Shown one piece after another: positions 53,540-61,401 of a DNA stretch of 64,000 nt. Each line of letters begins with the position of its first letter. The first letter of the stretch is position 1. The notes under the pieces are model-generated. The model was not told where the DNA came from. It worked only from the letters and a program-made list of their open reading frames with translations, and did not search any database. Made by a program: the position numbers and the translations under genes. The stretch lies in the NCBI RefSeq assembly GCF_009882985.1, contig NZ_WTUZ01000016.1:247474-311473 (forward strand). The letters are read 5' to 3'. Source of the stretch: Paenibacillus silvestris (lineage in GTDB: Bacteria; Bacillota; Bacilli; Paenibacillales; NBRC-103111).

Positions 53540-53718
53540 GGGGAACTACAGGGCGCTATTTCATTGAAATAGGCTCTTTTTCGCGAGGAGGGGAACTGTG
53601 GTCTGCTATTTGTCCGTTTTCCTTAGAGAAAACAGTTAGACGGTCAAATAAGGCACTGTAGTTCCGCTCGAATGCGGAAACGGGCTGAATTTGCTCGAAT
53701 AGCGGCCTGTAGTTCCTC
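53540..53718. repeat. Four-unit intergenic repeat cluster C2 (F-F-R-R)
   Basis: Two plus-strand units start GGGGAACT (53540-53562, 53590-53612) and two inverted units end AGTTCC (53645-53667, 53696-53718). Unit 1 pairs with unit 4: GGAACTACAGG (53542-53552) with CCTGTAGTTCC (53706-53716), a 1 x 1 mismatch, then CGCTATT with AATAGCG. The units are the same family as cluster C1 near 38.7 kb. With the terminator before it and the regulatory block after it, this accounts for the 452-bp gap. Confidence 0.8.
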
Positions 53719-53749
53719 TAGGGTATATCGTTGACCAACTTAGGTGAAT

Positions 53750-53836
53750 TCTATAGAAATCGCTCGTTTTTACACACCTGATTATAGAAATCCAATACAC
53801 TTGATGTGTAGAAGAGATGGATATTAGAGCTATGAT
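53750..53836 (+). promoter_or_regulatory. Shared regulatory block copy 1 (phosphoesterase)
   Basis: The block starts TCTATAGAAATCGCTCGTTT at 53750, continues with ATTATAGAAA and CCAATACACTTG, and ends at a -10-like GCTATGAT (TATGAT 53831-53836). The same elements in the same order occur at 55014-55099, with spacing from TCTATAG to TATGAT of 81 versus 80 bp. A shorter match occurs at 61256. It is a likely activator site plus promoter. Confidence 0.7.
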
Positions 53837-53899
53837 AGAAAAGAGTAGTCAAGCACTTTTATCACTCTACTTATAAATCTACTTATTGGGGGAATGGGT

Positions 53900-54829
53900 A
53901 TGGAGTTTGAGCGAATCCGGTTTGGGTTAATTACCGATATTCATCATGATTTGATGTACAAAGCAAGTGATCGTCTTCAAGCCTTTATAGACGAGTCGAT
54001 CAAAGAAAATGTGGATTTTATAGTCCAGTTAGGCGATTTCTGTTTTCCAATTCCTGAAAACGAACCATTTCTTGGCACATGGCAACAGTTTCATGGGCCG
54101 AATTATCATGTGCTGGGCAATCATGATATGGATATATGTGATAAAGAGATTATGATGAGTTTCCTCGGTATGAAATCCAATTATTATTCATTCGACTGCG
54201 GGGACTACCATTTCGTTGTTCTGGATGCCAACTATTTCCTCGTTGGCGATCAATACATGGATTATGCGTTTAGCAATTATTCTAAACATGGAAAATCCGT
54301 CGGCAATATGACGAACGAGCAACTAGAGTGGTTGAGGAAGGATTTGTCCCAAACAGACAAACATACGATTTTGTTCAGCCATCAAAGTTTGGAAGAGACA
54401 TATGTCGGATCTAATGTCGGTATTTATAACAGCGACAAACTTCGCGAGATTCTGCGAGAAGCCAATCAGGCTGCAGGTTTTCATAAAGTAATTGCATGTA
54501 TGAATGGCCATAATCATCTTGATGGCGTCAAAGTGATCGATGATATTTATTTCATACATATGAATAGTATCTCTTATCATTATTTGGGAGCTCAGTTCAA
54601 TACGGTTCGGTATTCCGAGGAAATTACGGCCAAACACCCGATTCTCAGACAATCTGTTCCCTATGAAGAACCCCTTTATGCCATAATCACACTGGAGCCC
54701 GGGCTCTTGACGATAAAAGGTAAAGAAACAACGTATGTCGGCCCTGATCCACTTGAAATCGGACACAATAATGCCAATGCGGGTCATGTGGTTTCAGCCA
54801 AAATATCAAGCAGGAAGTTGAAGTTTTAA
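53900..54829 (+). CDS. Calcineurin-like metallophosphoesterase
   Basis: This 309-residue protein has the full dinuclear-metal motif set: LITDIHHD, IVQLGDFCF, VLGNHDMD, a downstream LFSHQS and CMNGHNHLDG. There is no signal peptide, so it is probably cytosolic. The ATG at 53900 has GGGGGA 7 bp upstream; the ATG at 53894 abuts that site. It shares a regulatory block with the importer at 55.2 kb, suggesting a role in the same glycan response, possibly removing phosphate from imported or intracellular sugar compounds. A 33-nt stretch (54320-54352) recurs at 44439. Confidence 0.9.
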   Translation: MEFERIRFGLITDIHHDLMYKASDRLQAFIDESIKENVDFIVQLGDFCFPIPENEPFLGTWQQFHGPNYHVLGNHDMDICDKEIMMSFLGMKSNYYSFDCGDYHFVVLDANYFLVGDQYMDYAFSNYSKHGKSVGNMTNEQLEWLRKDLSQTDKHTILFSHQSLEETYVGSNVGIYNSDKLREILREANQAAGFHKVIACMNGHNHLDGVKVIDDIYFIHMNSISYHYLGAQFNTVRYSEEITAKHPILRQSVPYEEPLYAIITLEPGLLTIKGKETTYVGPDPLEIGHNNANAGHVVSAKISSRKLKF

Positions 54830-54844
54830 ATGAAAGAAGAGGAT

Positions 54845-54889
54845 ATACGGCGTTTACTCTCAAAATGTGGGGGAAACGTCGTATTTTTT
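54845..54889 (+). terminator. Terminator after metallophosphoesterase
   Basis: ATACGGCGTTT (54845-54855) pairs with AAACGTCGTAT (54874-54884) with one G-T contact, followed by TTTTTT. The rest of this 340-bp gap is the second regulatory block and leader. Confidence 0.87.
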
Positions 54890-55013
54890 GTTTAGCATTT
54901 ACTAGCGTACACGCCTCAATTCTTTTTTTTGGACCCCCAAAATGATCATTTTAAAAACGGTTTACCCTAATTACTATTATATTAATACATTTGAAAATAC
55001 TTACAGGGTCGTT

Positions 55014-55099
55014 TCTATAGAAATCGCTCGTTTTTACCTACCGAATTATAGAAAACCAATATACTTGTTGTTTAGAAATGATAGGTATAGGGCTATGAT
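55014..55099 (+). promoter_or_regulatory. Shared regulatory block copy 2 (importer 3)
   Basis: The block reads TCTATAGAAATCGCTCGTTT, then AATTATAGAAAACCAATATA, then GGGCTATGAT ending at 55099. It matches copy 1 nearly base for base over its first 23 nt. It lies 71-156 bp before the permease start at 55170, showing that the longer reading frame from 54942 is leader, not protein. Confidence 0.7.
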
Positions 55100-55169
55100 G
55101 AGGTCACACCAAAGACAACCTGCTAAACACAGGCCAGCGAGGGTAAATACGAAACGAGGAGTGTTTTAC

Positions 55170-56135
55170 ATGGAGAGAGTACCTGCAACTTTAAGAGCCA
55201 GAGGAGGCCCTACGGCGCATAAACTTCCTGCTTTTTGGAAGAAGCTTAGACAGTCGCATCAGTTACTATTTTTAGCATTACCTGCTTGCATCTTTGTTTT
55301 TGTTTTCCACTACATTCCCTTATACGGACTCATCGTCGCTTTTAAAAATTACAATTATAGGGACGGTATCCTCCATAGTCCATGGAACGGTTTTGAAAAC
55401 TTCAAATTCATTTTTACTTCCAGCGATGCTTGGGTCATTACCCGAAATACACTGCTCTACAACACGGCTTTCATTTTTTCTACTTTAATTGTTTCGGTTA
55501 TTCTTGCACTTCTATTGAATCAAGTCTCGAAAAAGTTTATCAAATTCCATCAAACGGCGTTATTTTTCCCTTATTTTATCTCGTTCGTAATTGTGAGTTA
55601 TGTATGCCTTGCTTTCCTGGATATGAGTCACGGGTTTCTAAACACGATATTGTCCTGGTTCGGTAAGGAGCCTGTTCTTTGGTACAACGAGCCTCAATAC
55701 TGGCCTTACATCTTAATGTCGGTGAATTTATGGAAAAATGCTGGTTATTACGCCATTATCTATTACACGGCCATTATCTCTATTGACTCTGAGTATTTTG
55801 AAGCGGCAGAGATAGATGGCGCAAACATCTGGCAGCAAATATGGGCAATTACCCTTCCTTTGCTGAAACCTTTGATGATTCTGCTTGTGCTGCTACAAGT
55901 AAGTCGTATTTTCTTCGGGAACTTCGACCTGTTTTATAACGTTACGATGAACTCAACCCTGCTATATCCAACAACGGATATCATTGATACGTTTGTGTTT
56001 AGAGCTCTGAGGGTAAATGGGGATATTGGTATGGCATCGGCTGCCGGTTTCTATCAATCTATTGTTGGTCTCATCATTATCCTGTTTACAAATTTCATCA
56101 TTCGTAGGGTTAGTAAAGAAAACGCCCTGTTCTAA
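55170..56135 (+). CDS. LplB-type ABC sugar permease (importer 3)
   Basis: The ATG at 55170 follows CGAGGAG and is chosen over the frame start at 54942, which runs through the promoter region. The 321-residue permease has six helices (first QLLFLALPACIFVFVFHYIP), the family VAFKNYNYRDGI segment after helix 1, and the EAA loop EAAEIDGANIWQQIW. LplB/YtcP-type systems import oligosaccharides in Paenibacillus and relatives. It is followed by its partner permease and binding protein. Confidence 0.92.
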   Translation: MERVPATLRARGGPTAHKLPAFWKKLRQSHQLLFLALPACIFVFVFHYIPLYGLIVAFKNYNYRDGILHSPWNGFENFKFIFTSSDAWVITRNTLLYNTAFIFSTLIVSVILALLLNQVSKKFIKFHQTALFFPYFISFVIVSYVCLAFLDMSHGFLNTILSWFGKEPVLWYNEPQYWPYILMSVNLWKNAGYYAIIYYTAIISIDSEYFEAAEIDGANIWQQIWAITLPLLKPLMILLVLLQVSRIFFGNFDLFYNVTMNSTLLYPTTDIIDTFVFRALRVNGDIGMASAAGFYQSIVGLIIILFTNFIIRRVSKENALF

Positions 56136-56149
56136 GGAGGTTCTTCTCA

Positions 56150-57025
56150 ATGATAATCAAATCGCGTATTAGTCTTCTCATGATCCATATTGCATTATTG
56201 TTATCGTCGATTGCCTGCATCATTCCAATTGTGCTTGTTCTCACGGCGTCATTTACAAAAGAAAGTACGATCCTTACAGAAGGGTATTCACTTTTTCCGA
56301 GCGAGATCACGTTGGAAGCGTATCAATTCATTTTTGAAAATCCAAAACAAATTATTAATTCCTATGTGGTCACGATCTTTGTAACAGTGAGCGGCACTTT
56401 GCTGAGCATTATGATAACAGCGATGGTTGCTTATGTGATATGTAGAAAAGATTTCTTTTTGGCAAATAAAATTTCATTTTTCATCTTTTTTACGCTCCTG
56501 TTCAGCGGTGGTTTAGTGCCGTGGTACATTCTTGTCTCGCGGATTTTACATTTAAAAGATTCACCGTTAGCTCTTATTCTGCCGTATGTTGTAACCCCTT
56601 TCTTAGTCTTATTAATGAAAGGATTTATGTCAACTATTCCATTCGCATTAATCGAATCAGCAAAAATGGATGGAGCAAGCGAATATCGCGTATTTTTCTC
56701 CATTATTATACCTATTAGCAAATCCGGGTTAGCGACAATAGCTTTGTTTTCAGTCCTCATTTATTGGAACGATTATTGGCTAAGTTTATTGTTTATTGAC
56801 ACTGGCAAGTATGTCAGTCTGCAACTTCTGCTTTATCGGATCATGTCTAACATTGATTTTTTAAACAGCGCTCTGGCTGTTGCGAATACATCTTCTGTCG
56901 TTTTGCCAAGTCAATCGGCTCGATTTGCGCTGGCGGTCGTTGCTGCAGGTCCTATGTTATTCATTTTTCCTTTCTTTCAACGATTTTTTGTTAAAGGAAT
57001 TACAGTCGGTTCCATTAAAGGCTAG
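56150..57025 (+). CDS. LplC-type ABC sugar permease (importer 3)
   Basis: This 291-residue second permease has six helices (IALLLSSIACIIPIVLVL), the LplC-type loop LFSGGLVPWYIL, the EAA loop ESAKMDGASEYRVFF and the C-terminus FVKGITVGSIKG. AAGGAGG lies just before the start, 14 bp after the first permease. Confidence 0.92.
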   Translation: MIIKSRISLLMIHIALLLSSIACIIPIVLVLTASFTKESTILTEGYSLFPSEITLEAYQFIFENPKQIINSYVVTIFVTVSGTLLSIMITAMVAYVICRKDFFLANKISFFIFFTLLFSGGLVPWYILVSRILHLKDSPLALILPYVVTPFLVLLMKGFMSTIPFALIESAKMDGASEYRVFFSIIIPISKSGLATIALFSVLIYWNDYWLSLLFIDTGKYVSLQLLLYRIMSNIDFLNSALAVANTSSVVLPSQSARFALAVVAAGPMLFIFPFFQRFFVKGITVGSIKG

Positions 57026-57098
57026 ACGCTTAACGTTGGTTTGACACCGTAAGGTTTCAAATAATATTAAATTGTATGATTCAGGGGAGGACAAACAC

Positions 57099-58670
57099 AT
57101 GAAAATGAAGAGCACGAGGAAAGTAGCAGGAAGCGTATTGTCGATCGTATGCGCAGTATCCTTAATTAGCGGATGCAGCAGTGGAAAAACGGGAGAGCCA
57201 ACCGCAACGGTTTCACCGGCGGAGAGTACGAAAAGCGGGGCAGAGTCGCCTACACCGGCTAAACTAGATCCTGTAAATCTGACTCTTTATAGAGTCGGAA
57301 CACCGCAGCCAGATGAGAAAGCGGTTGTCGATGCTATGAACAAGATTACCAAAGAAAAAATCAATACGACCATCACATTGAACACCATTGACTGGGGCAA
57401 CTACGACGACAAAATGAAAGTAATTATTTCGGCAGGCGAGGATTGGGATTTAACGTACACGGCTTCATGGACAAATAATTTTTATAACAATGTTGCGAAG
57501 GGAGCGTTCTTGCCGTTAGACGATCTTCTTAATAAATACGGTACGCATATCAAAGAAACGATTCCTGCCCAATTTTTTGATGGGGCGCGCGTGAACGGCA
57601 AGCTATATGGGATAACAAGCTATCAAATTATGGCAACTATGAAAGGGTTTTCAATTAAAAAGGATTTAGCCGATAAGTACAAGCTTGATAAAACAAAAAT
57701 CAAATCATTGCGTGATTTGGAACCATATCTGGAAAATGTGAAGCAAAATGAGCTTGGTATTGTGCCTACGACGAGCGGCGCACCGGTTTCCACAGAGCTT
57801 CTTTCCAGAATGGATACCGGCCTTATGTATGACACCGTTACAGGTGATACAGCCAATCCTCTTGTGATTAATGTAAAAAATAATGATTTTAAAATTAAGA
57901 ACTTGTATGAACTTCCAGAAACGTTGGAATTGGCCAAAATGAATCGCGATTGGTACAACAAAGGATACATCCGCAAAGACGCAGCTACGATCAAAGATTA
58001 TAAAGCAGAGCAAAAAACAGGGAAATATGGGATGTTTGCAGCAGGAGCAGTGAAGCCTGGCAATGAAGGCGATACAAAAGGATGGGCAGGATACGAAGTA
58101 ACCGATGTTCAGTTCAGTCCATCTTACGTTTCCAACACGAGTTTAATTTCATCATTGACAGCGATTAACCAAAACTCAAAAAATCCTGAACGTGCAATGA
58201 TGTATCTGGATCTATTGTTCGCTGACAAAGAATTATATCAGTTATTGTGTGTAGGCATTGAAGGCAAGCATTACAAGAAAGTGGACGATAGAACTATTGA
58301 AGCTTTGCCAAATGGCGGATATAATCCGGGGACAGACTGGGAAGTGGGCAGTCAATTTAATATGTTCCTTCGTCCAGGACAGCCTAAAGATGTGTGGGAG
58401 CAAACGAATAAAGTGAACAAAGAAGCGATTGTTTCCCCTTTAATCGGCTTTGTTTTGAATCGTGATCCCATTAAAACCGAGATGGCCCAGATCGATGCAA
58501 TTATTAAACAGTACAACAGCGTAACAAACTCGCTGCTGAATTTTGGAACTGCTGAACCGGAGAAGGTCATAGCTGAAATTAACGATAAACTTAAGAAAGC
58601 AGGCTTGGATAAAGTTACGGCAGAAGCTCAAAAACAACTGGATGAATGGCGCAAGGTAAATAAAAAATAA
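57099..58670 (+). CDS. DUF3502-type ABC sugar-binding lipoprotein (importer 3)
   Basis: This lipoprotein of about 523 residues starts at ATG 57099 after GGGGAGG; the frame from 57072 lacks a site. The lipobox is VSLISGC followed by SSGKTGEP and a Pro/Thr-rich linker. The mature domain (LDPVNLTLYRVGTPQPDEKA, IDWGNYDDKM) and the C-terminal DUF3502-like region (VTNSLLNFGTAEPEKVIAEI) fit LipO-type binding proteins paired with LplB/LplC. It ends the importer 3 operon. Confidence 0.9.
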   Translation: MKMKSTRKVAGSVLSIVCAVSLISGCSSGKTGEPTATVSPAESTKSGAESPTPAKLDPVNLTLYRVGTPQPDEKAVVDAMNKITKEKINTTITLNTIDWGNYDDKMKVIISAGEDWDLTYTASWTNNFYNNVAKGAFLPLDDLLNKYGTHIKETIPAQFFDGARVNGKLYGITSYQIMATMKGFSIKKDLADKYKLDKTKIKSLRDLEPYLENVKQNELGIVPTTSGAPVSTELLSRMDTGLMYDTVTGDTANPLVINVKNNDFKIKNLYELPETLELAKMNRDWYNKGYIRKDAATIKDYKAEQKTGKYGMFAAGAVKPGNEGDTKGWAGYEVTDVQFSPSYVSNTSLISSLTAINQNSKNPERAMMYLDLLFADKELYQLLCVGIEGKHYKKVDDRTIEALPNGGYNPGTDWEVGSQFNMFLRPGQPKDVWEQTNKVNKEAIVSPLIGFVLNRDPIKTEMAQIDAIIKQYNSVTNSLLNFGTAEPEKVIAEINDKLKKAGLDKVTAEAQKQLDEWRKVNKK

Positions 58671-58679
58671 GAACCAAAT

Positions 58680-58716
58680 GACCGCTCATAGCTTCTTTAA
58701 GCTATTGAGCGGTTAA
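58680..58716 (+). terminator. Terminator after importer 3
   Basis: GACCGCTCATAGCTT pairs with AAGCTATTGAGCGGTT around a short loop, followed by AATTTT. It separates the importer from the regulator gene. Confidence 0.85.
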
Positions 58717-58800
58717 TTTTCCATATAGTTGATTATTCTTTTCAATTTATTCAGTTTGCTATATTATGGATTTATAAGAGAGATATTGGGGGGAGTGCTC

Positions 58801-61185
58801 GTGAGCCAGATAAAACTGCCTCGATCTATGTTTATTCGTATGTTTACGTCATTTACATTTGTATTTATCTGTATCTTACTGGCTCTTTCCTATATTTTAT
58901 ACGTTAATTTTCAAAAAATTGGCGTGAACCTAGTATCTAGCGCTAATACGAATGCGCTTTCACAAGTCAGCTACAGTGCCACTTATTTGAACGAAGCGTC
59001 GAAAACGTTCGCCATTTCTTTGCTGACCAATGATCGTGTACAGTCGGTAATGTATAGTGCGAATAACGATTATAAGGATATTCAAGAGGCACTGGTAGAT
59101 GTAAGCAAGTTGAAAAACGCGAATCAATTCGTACATTCCGTCTATGTGTTTAATGGAACGAGCAATCAATTTTATTCGACTTGGCTTCAATCCATCAATA
59201 CCAAGGACTCCTTTTTTGATCAAGACTTAGTTTCTATCATTGATCAGAAGAAACAGGTAACAAGAGGAAAATTCCACCCTGTATTGAGAAAAATCCCGGT
59301 CTTTATTTCTGCCGATGGGAAAGATATTGACAGCAACCAGAAGATGAGTGTCTTGACTTATATTTTCTACGAATATGAGGATACAGCAGACCGCGTAAAG
59401 GGCGCCATTATTGTTAACGTAAAAGTAGATTACTTGAAGGATTTAATTCAATCGCTTTCCTCCAGTGGGAAAAATCAAGGAAGTACATGGATACTTGGAG
59501 AAAATGAACAACAGATTCTTGGCAACATGGAGCAGTTATCGGCGGAGGAGAAAACGGCAGTTCTCAAACCCATCCAAGAAAGCTACAAGGCGAAAGAAGC
59601 TTTTTTTACAACAACGATTCAAGGAAAGAAACATCTGATCACTTATGTAACATCCGATACTTTGAAATGGAAATTTATTCACATAGCACCTTATTCCATT
59701 ATTTTTCATGATATGGAGCGGCTTGGCTGGATTACGCTTGCCTTTTGTTTAGGGATTTTGATTCCTGGGATATTCATCGTATTCTATGTATCCAAAAGGT
59801 TGTATTCTCCTATTCGCGGTTTGGTTGGTAAAGTCTCTGTATTGCCTCGTTCTCCATCTTTGGTCGACAATAAAGATGATATTGGCTATTTAAGTGATGT
59901 CATTTCGATGGCCATTCAACAGAACGAAGTATCCATTGGCGATAAAAAGACTGCTTTTTTCACTCGAAAATTAGAGTTCATGCGAAGGCTGGTCAGCCAA
60001 TCGTTGGATGATGACCCCGCTGATCTGCAATCACGTCTTGATCATTATCAAATAGGTTTGTTGGCTGATAAGCGCCATTTTGCCGTTATTTTCATGATTG
60101 ACCGTTATGAGCAATTTATAAGAACTTACAGTGCCGCAGATCAACAACTCTTTCGTTATGCGATTGGGAATGCCGCGGAAGAAATAGCGTCGCGTTCTAC
60201 GAATAATTGTGCGGTAGATTTGGGAGATGAAGTTGTCCTTATCTTGGAAGCTTGCGACGAATCCTATGATAAACAGCTGCGCGATATTAGCCTTATCGTT
60301 GCGGAACTTCAAAACTGGGTCCAAAACAATCTCAAACTTTCGATGACAGGCGTGATCGGGTATTCGGTGAAACAACTTCAGGATATATCCATTTCTTATC
60401 AAGAAGCGGTTCAGTTTAGCAAGTACAGATTCATTTTTGGACAAGGATCGATCATCTCGTCGGACGAATTAAAACATATGAAGACGGATGACTTCCGGCC
60501 GCCGCTCCAAATGGAAAAAACATTTGACGAACTACTTGTTTATGGAAAGTATGAGGAAGCGATTCAAGTCTATGAACAGATTGTTGCCTATTTGAATCAT
60601 TATTCCTACGATATTGTTATTAGTTATTTATATTATTTGGCATTTAATATCTATAAGCGAATCAAAGAAATTGAATTGAATGGATCAACCACGTTTAACA
60701 TTCAATATAGTACTTTTGTTCGTATGATTAGTAGAATGGAAACTATAGGGGAAATTAATGCTGAGTTCCACGTGCTTATTCGTCAAATAGCCGAAAGTAT
60801 GGTGGATTCCAAGGTGAACAGAAACCAGCAGATCGTAAGTAAAGTCATTGGAATCATAGAATCCAACTATATGGATAAATCGTTGTGTCAGGATAGTATA
60901 GCTTTGCTCTTGAACCTTTCCAAATATCACTTGGGTAAAATATTTCGCAATGTTCATGGTAGAGCCATTGCTGAATGGTTAATGGATTATCGATTGAGCA
61001 TTGCAGCCGAACTTATAACAAAGCCAAATACCAACGTGGCTGAGATTTTGGATAGAATCGGTTGGGAGAATCAAAATTATTTCTATAAAATGTTTAAGAC
61101 GAAGTATGGCGTCACCACGTCAGAATACAAGCTGCGGAATTCGACAAGTGAAAACAAATTATTTGATAACGGATATCCATCATGA
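58801..61185 (+). CDS. Membrane-spanning AraC-family regulator
   Basis: This 794-residue one-protein sensor-regulator starts at GTG 58801 after GGGGGGAG; the ATG of the longer frame at 58729 has no site. A membrane helix lies at about 15-38 (FVFICILLALSYILYV), an extracellular sensor of about 250 residues follows, and a second helix is near 305-330 (LAFCLGILIPGIFIVFYV). A cytoplasmic central region is followed by a C-terminal AraC double HTH (CQDSIALLLNLSKYHLGK, then IGWENQNYFYKMFKT). This layout joins the sensing and DNA-binding halves of a YesM/YesN pair without phosphorelay domains. It probably activates the blocks at 53.75, 55.0 and 61.26 kb, by position. Confidence 0.9.
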   Translation: MSQIKLPRSMFIRMFTSFTFVFICILLALSYILYVNFQKIGVNLVSSANTNALSQVSYSATYLNEASKTFAISLLTNDRVQSVMYSANNDYKDIQEALVDVSKLKNANQFVHSVYVFNGTSNQFYSTWLQSINTKDSFFDQDLVSIIDQKKQVTRGKFHPVLRKIPVFISADGKDIDSNQKMSVLTYIFYEYEDTADRVKGAIIVNVKVDYLKDLIQSLSSSGKNQGSTWILGENEQQILGNMEQLSAEEKTAVLKPIQESYKAKEAFFTTTIQGKKHLITYVTSDTLKWKFIHIAPYSIIFHDMERLGWITLAFCLGILIPGIFIVFYVSKRLYSPIRGLVGKVSVLPRSPSLVDNKDDIGYLSDVISMAIQQNEVSIGDKKTAFFTRKLEFMRRLVSQSLDDDPADLQSRLDHYQIGLLADKRHFAVIFMIDRYEQFIRTYSAADQQLFRYAIGNAAEEIASRSTNNCAVDLGDEVVLILEACDESYDKQLRDISLIVAELQNWVQNNLKLSMTGVIGYSVKQLQDISISYQEAVQFSKYRFIFGQGSIISSDELKHMKTDDFRPPLQMEKTFDELLVYGKYEEAIQVYEQIVAYLNHYSYDIVISYLYYLAFNIYKRIKEIELNGSTTFNIQYSTFVRMISRMETIGEINAEFHVLIRQIAESMVDSKVNRNQQIVSKVIGIIESNYMDKSLCQDSIALLLNLSKYHLGKIFRNVHGRAIAEWLMDYRLSIAAELITKPNTNVAEILDRIGWENQNYFYKMFKTKYGVTTSEYKLRNSTSENKLFDNGYPS

Positions 61186-61194
61186 ATAAGAGTA

Positions 61195-61227
61195 AGCCGC
61201 CGATACTAACAAATTGGCGGTTTTTTC
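61195..61227 (+). terminator. Terminator after membrane AraC regulator
   Basis: GCCGCC (about 61196-61201) and GGCGG (61216-61220) form a short stem followed by TTTTTT. Confidence 0.75.
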
Positions 61228-61255
61228 GCTTATAACAAAAGAATTTGCTGATAGT

Positions 61256-61311
61256 TTTATAGAAATCACTTGTTTTTAACGTTTACACGAAATTATAAAT
61301 GCTATATGTTG
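61256..61311 (+). promoter_or_regulatory. Shared regulatory block copy 3 (GH95-like gene)
   Basis: TTTATAGAAATCACTTGTTT starts the block and AAATTATAAATGCTATATGT follows, matching blocks 1 and 2 in its first half and more weakly after. It lies about 90-145 bp before the GH95-like start. Confidence 0.6.
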
Positions 61312-61324
61312 GGGCTGGGAGGTG

Positions 61325-61342
61325 AATGTAAGGGCTTACATT
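61325..61342. promoter_or_regulatory. Palindrome upstream of GH95-like gene
   Basis: AATGTAAG and CTTACATT are perfect inverted 8-bp arms separated by GG. The site lies 60-77 bp before the start codon, between the regulatory block and the gene, and could be an operator or leader hairpin. Confidence 0.4.
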
Positions 61343-61401
61343 AAGAGTGGTTAGTTGGATATGTATCGGGATACCCAAGATAAAATCAAGGAGGATATGT
61401 T

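Noticed and set aside
54942..55169. N-terminal extension of the LplB permease
   Set aside because: The stretch contains the shared promoter block, and a proper ribosome site precedes the ATG at 55170.
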